Below, in pieces: positions 5,462 through 8,909 of a DNA stretch of 8,909 nt (positions are counted from its first letter, which is position 1; each line of letters opens with the position of its first letter). The notes beneath the pieces are model-generated. The model made no database searches and was not told the origin of the DNA. It saw only the letters and a program-made list of their open reading frames with translations. The translations under genes and the position numbers were made by a program. Origin of the DNA: JALZHR01 sp036389695 (GTDB taxonomy: Bacteria > Acidobacteriota > Blastocatellia > Pyrinomonadales > Pyrinomonadaceae); NCBI GenBank assembly GCA_036389695.1, contig DASVWG010000371.1, positions 1 through 8,909 on the forward strand, read 5' to 3'.

Positions 5462-8400
5462 ATGTCGAGAATCAGCATTAAAGAGGAAAAAAATCATTCT
5501 CAATCGGATGGCTTTCCCGTAATTATTTCTTTTGATGGCTCGGACGACTGTGACGGCATAACTGTTCATGACCCTCTGACGCCGGAAAATAAAGCCAAGC
5601 TCGAATGGCACTTTGAGCACTATGTCAGTTATCCTTATCTGAAAACTGTCGAGACTGCTGAAGCCTCCGAAATCATCCGAAAGGCGGGCGAAAAGCTTTT
5701 TACGGATCTTTTCAGCCAGCCACGAGTCTTTAGTCGCTATCAGCAAATAGTTCAGAATGATTTTGATAATTTGATAATTGAAATTTCCGGCTCGCCGGAT
5801 TTTCACAGTCTGCCCTGGGAAGCCTTAAAAGACACCAATTTGCCAAATCCTCTGGCGCTGAATGCACAAATTCTCCGAAAAAACTCAAACCTGCAAAATT
5901 ATCCTGCCGATGTTCGTGAAATGACGACCATCAATGTGCTGATTGTTACCTCGCGTCCCGCCGGAAGGCGCGATGTCGGTTATCGCACCATTTCGCGCCC
6001 GCTGATTGAGCTTTTGCGAAATTCGCGTCTGCCCGTTAAAGTTCACATTCTGCGCCCGCCGACCTACGAATCATTGGACAAACATCTCGATGAAGTCGGC
6101 AAAGGTTTTTATCATGTCGTTCATTTCGACGTTCACGGCGCATTGCTGAGTTTTAAAAATTTTGAGCAAATCGAAAGAGAGAAAACCGGCAATAACCTGA
6201 CTTTTCAAATGCAGCGGTACGGGCGCCCGCAAATTCAGCCGTATGAAGGCAAAGAGGCATTTCTTTTTTTCGACCTTTACTGTGAACCCGAATCGAGAGA
6301 CGACGACGGCTTTCGCGCCGATCCGGTGCGGGCAGATGAATTGGCAAATCTGCTTCTGATGCACAGCGTTCCGCTTATTATTCTGAATGCCTGCCAGTCG
6401 GCGAAGGAATTGGGCGAACAGGAGCAAAAGAGCGCGTTGCCAATTGCAAAAGAGACAAGTTTGGGCAGCCGCCTGATGGAATCCGGGGCACAGATGGTTT
6501 TGGCAATGTCTTATTCGGTGACGGTGACTGCCGCGGAGATACTGATGAAAAGTCTTTATCAGGAAATCTTTCGCGGCAACACTCTGCATCAGGCGATTCA
6601 AATCGGGCGTCAGCAGCTTGCCAATCGCAAACATCGCCGCGCCGCTTTTAATTATCAAATCTCGCTCGAAGACTGGCTGTTGCCGGTCGTTTATCAAAAG
6701 CAAAAAATTGAACTGAAACCCAAAACTCCCACGCCGCAGGAAGAAGAAGAAATGCTTCTCGCCAAACAGGAGATAAGCAAAATGCCGGAAGTCGAATACG
6801 GCTTTCACGGTCGCGACATCGACATTCTGAACATCGAGCGCCGCGTTTTGCTGAAAAACAATATCCTTCTGATTCGCGGAATGGGCGGTGCGGGAAAAAC
6901 GACACTCCTGCGTCATCTCGCCTGGTGGTGGCGCGCCACAAATTTCGTTAAACGGGTTTTCTATTTCGGCTATGACGTGAAAGCTTATACTCGTCAGGAG
7001 ATAATGTTCAAGATTGCCGAAACGCTTTACGACAGATTTGAGTTTGCAAATTTTCAGGCGATGAATGAAGCGGCTCAGATGCAAAAACTCGCGCTCAAGC
7101 TGCGCACCGAAAGGCATCTTTTAATTCTCGACAATCTGGAATCAATCGAAGGCGGCTATTTCGCCATCAAAAATATGCTTCCCGACGCAGAAAAAGGTAA
7201 GCTCAGAGATTTTCTTGCCGAGCTTCGCGGCGCGGACGATGCGTTTCAGGAAGAAACAATCGTTCTGCTCGGCTCGCGCGGTTCCGAAGAATGGCTGGCA
7301 AACAAAACTTTTCGTAAAAATCTGTACGATTTGGACGGACTTGATGTTGAATCAGCCACGCAGTTTGTCGAGGAAATTTTGCGCCAGAATGAAATTCCGC
7401 AGTCTCGAAAGGACGAAGATTTCAATAAACTTCTGAAATTACTGGCGGGCTTTCCTTTGCCGAATAAAGTTATCTTCGAGAATCTAAAGCGCCAAAGTGC
7501 GGCGCAAATTCTCGATGCGCTTCAAGCCGGAGACGTAAATTTCTCCACCGGAACTGCCGAAGACAAAACGGCAGACATTCTAAAATGCATCGAATACTCG
7601 CACAGCAACATCGCGCCCGAAAAACAAGAGCTTCTTTTGTGTCTCGCCCCGTTTACCTCAGTTGTTAATCGCGTTTATTTTGACCGCTATATCGAAGAAT
7701 TAAAAAAACACAAAGCATTAGCACATTTAAAACACGAACTTTGGGACGAAGTCTTCGTCGAATCAATCCAGCGCGGCTTGATGACGCAACAGGAAAATTC
7801 GCCGACTATTGGTTTACAACCGATTTTACCGTATTTTCTGAAAACCGAATGGCGAAAGGCGGAAAGAGCCGAATTCAAAACCACCGTCGAAACGGCTTTT
7901 CGTGAATATTACAATGCTATAAGTTTCATATTTCTCCAATTGATAAACTCAAAAGATGCACAAGATAAAATGCTCGGACAATTTCTGGCGCAAATGGAAT
8001 TTGAAAATATAGATACTTGTCTGGAATATGCACTGACGGCACAAACCTCGATTGTGAATCCTTATTTTGTGCTTTCCGGCTATTATGATGCCGTCAAAAA
8101 TCATCAAGCCGGACTGGATTTGGGGACAAAGGTTCTAAAGAGAATGGAAAATTATCCGGCTGAAGCTTTAGCCGGAATGATTGGGCTTGAATTCGCCGGA
8201 GTTATAGATAACATTGCCAAGCGGCAACTCGGTTTGAGAAGATTTGCGGAAGCGGAAGAATCTTACCAAAAAACGCTGGAGCTTCTTTTTGCCAATCAAA
8301 GTTTGGAAGAAAAACAAAAAAGGCAGAAAAGCGCGACTATCTATCACCAGTTAGGCACCGTCGCACAAGAAGAATACAAGTATGAAAAAGCAGAGGAATA

Positions 8401-8909
8401 TTATCAGCAGGCATTGGAAATCGAAATTGAATTCAATGACCGCTACCTGCAAGCTTCCACCCTCCATCAGTTGGGAGTGACAGCAAAGGAGCTGAAAGAC
8501 TGGGAGAAGGCGGAAGTTTATTTCCAAAAATCTTTAGAAATCGAAATTGAATTCGGTAATCGCTACGGACAGGCTTATTCTTTTCATAATTTGGGCAGCG
8601 TCGCATTAGGGCAGCTTGATTGGGAGAAGGCGGAGAATTATTATCGACAGGCTTTGGAAATTTATATTGAATTCAATGACCGTTTCTGGCAGGCTGGGGC
8701 GTTTATCCGCTTAGGTAATGTAGCAACCGGGCAGCGTGATTGGCAGAAAGCGGAAAATTATTATCAAATGGCTCTGGAAATTTATATTGAATTCAACGAT
8801 CATTTTTCGCAGGCTCTTGCCTTTTCACAGCTTGGCTTACTCAAACAAATGCAGGGGAAATTTGCCGAGGCGCAAGGTTATATTTTGCAGACTTTGGCAA
8901 TTTGTAAAG
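5462..8909 (+). CDS. CHAT protease - STAND/NB-ARC NTPase - TPR protein, 3' end beyond the window
   Basis: The reading frame is open for 1149 codons to the window edge without a stop. Residues about 40-415 form a CHAT (caspase-HetF-associated-with-TPR) protease domain: LPWEAL (117-122), NVLIVTSRP (158-166), HFDVHG (221-226) with catalytic His225, and LNACQSA (308-314) with catalytic Cys311. Residues about 445-670 form a STAND P-loop NTPase: FHGRD (448-452), Walker A GMGGAGKT (473-480), Walker B LLILDNLE (553-560), the arginine motif LLGSRGS (602-608) and LAGFPLP (661-667). A helical arm follows, then TPR repeats from about 921. The cytoplasmic protein has no signal peptide or membrane segment. 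By analogy with Apaf-1/NLR-like and bacterial STAND proteins, the TPRs should sense a ligand, the NTPase oligomerise, and CHAT cut a substrate. Defence or cell-death roles are inferred; no substrate gene is in view. Start: strong GGAGG, with an in-frame stop just upstream. Confidence 0.93.
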   Translation, partial: MSRISIKEEKNHSQSDGFPVIISFDGSDDCDGITVHDPLTPENKAKLEWHFEHYVSYPYLKTVETAEASEIIRKAGEKLFTDLFSQPRVFSRYQQIVQNDFDNLIIEISGSPDFHSLPWEALKDTNLPNPLALNAQILRKNSNLQNYPADVREMTTINVLIVTSRPAGRRDVGYRTISRPLIELLRNSRLPVKVHILRPPTYESLDKHLDEVGKGFYHVVHFDVHGALLSFKNFEQIEREKTGNNLTFQMQRYGRPQIQPYEGKEAFLFFDLYCEPESRDDDGFRADPVRADELANLLLMHSVPLIILNACQSAKELGEQEQKSALPIAKETSLGSRLMESGAQMVLAMSYSVTVTAAEILMKSLYQEIFRGNTLHQAIQIGRQQLANRKHRRAAFNYQISLEDWLLPVVYQKQKIELKPKTPTPQEEEEMLLAKQEISKMPEVEYGFHGRDIDILNIERRVLLKNNILLIRGMGGAGKTTLLRHLAWWWRATNFVKRVFYFGYDVKAYTRQEIMFKIAETLYDRFEFANFQAMNEAAQMQKLALKLRTERHLLILDNLESIEGGYFAIKNMLPDAEKGKLRDFLAELRGADDAFQEETIVLLGSRGSEEWLANKTFRKNLYDLDGLDVESATQFVEEILRQNEIPQSRKDEDFNKLLKLLAGFPLPNKVIFENLKRQSAAQILDALQAGDVNFSTGTAEDKTADILKCIEYSHSNIAPEKQELLLCLAPFTSVVNRVYFDRYIEELKKHKALAHLKHELWDEVFVESIQRGLMTQQENSPTIGLQPILPYFLKTEWRKAERAEFKTTVETAFREYYNAISFIFLQLINSKDAQDKMLGQFLAQMEFENIDTCLEYALTAQTSIVNPYFVLSGYYDAVKNHQAGLDLGTKVLKRMENYPAEALAGMIGLEFAGVIDNIAKRQLGLRRFAEAEESYQKTLELLFANQSLEEKQKRQKSATIYHQLGTVAQEEYKYEKAEEYYQQALEIEIEFNDRYLQASTLHQLGVTAKELKDWEKAEVYFQKSLEIEIEFGNRYGQAYSFHNLGSVALGQLDWEKAENYYRQALEIYIEFNDRFWQAGAFIRLGNVATGQRDWQKAENYYQMALEIYIEFNDHFSQALAFSQLGLLKQMQGKFAEAQGYILQTLAICK
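8342..8909 (+). repeat. In-frame 120-bp tandem TPR array at the 3' end of the CHAT-NTPase gene
   Basis: Four full units and one partial unit, each exactly 120 bp (40 residues), start at 8342, 8462, 8582, 8702 and 8822. The consensus is LGxVAxxxxDWEKAExYY, then QALEI.IEFNDR...QA, a 40-residue TPR variant rather than the classical 34. The first four units share a GAATTC at the same place (8429, 8549, 8669, 8789), and units three and four are close at DNA level, suggesting duplication or gene conversion. An earlier, more diverged TPR-like helix pair lies at about residues 921-945. The array continues past the window end. Confidence 0.9.

Noticed and set aside
5390..5806. 138-codon ORF on the - strand crossing the CHAT gene start
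   Set aside because: It is antisense to the N-terminus of the CHAT domain and its ribosome binding site; no motif or plausible start signal.
6071..7117. 348-codon ORF on the - strand
   Set aside because: It lies wholly antisense to the CHAT-NTPase frame, whose domain motifs are intact across the same bases. The antisense translation has no recognisable motifs.
5462..8909. Type III-E CRISPR partner TPR-CHAT
   Set aside because: That protein has TPRs ahead of the CHAT domain and no NTPase; here CHAT is N-terminal, an NTPase follows, and no Cas gene is present.

Overview
The window looks like chromosomal DNA of a Gram-negative-type bacterium. It carries a UDP-N-acetylglucosamine (UDP-GlcNAc) precursor cluster at about 50-55% GC, followed by a more AT-rich accessory stretch. 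Codon style, ATCCTGT-type iterated intergenic repeats and a PilQ-like periplasmic protein would fit an Acidobacteriota genome (Blastocatellia-like). That assignment is inference and no taxonomic marker is present.

Left part (1-4841), all on the + strand: the 3' end of an unidentified gene; an intergenic hairpin made of iterated 9-bp units; glmU; a 47-codon ORF overlapping glmU by ATGA; a 110-aa protein with a TTG start that overlaps the 47-codon ORF; a secreted 248-aa protein built from secretin N-terminal domains but with no secretin barrel; and glmS. GlmS makes glucosamine-6-phosphate from fructose-6-phosphate and glutamine. GlmU performs the last two steps to UDP-GlcNAc. The two enzymes therefore bracket three small unknown genes in what looks like one transcription unit.

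Middle part (4842-5461): no protein gene. It holds a complete 221-bp MITE with matching terminal inverted repeats, nested palindromes and an exact 8-bp target duplication. Just downstream is a candidate structured RNA of about 177 nt whose two ends pair in a long closing stem directly before a T8-G-T6 tract. Its layout and a GUGAAAAUC loop resemble the core of the cobalamin riboswitch, but several conserved boxes are diverged, so it is either a degenerate or variant member or an unrelated RNA.

Right part (5462 to the window end): one very long ORF of at least 1149 codons that runs off the edge. It encodes a CHAT cysteine protease domain (His225/Cys311), a STAND/NB-ARC-type NTPase (Walker A 473-480, Walker B 553-560) and a TPR sensor array in an exact 40-residue period. 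This is the protease-switch-sensor architecture of bacterial immune or programmed-cell-death proteins. It is the most interesting protein in the window, and the RNA-plus-terminator unit just upstream of it is the most unusual non-coding signal.
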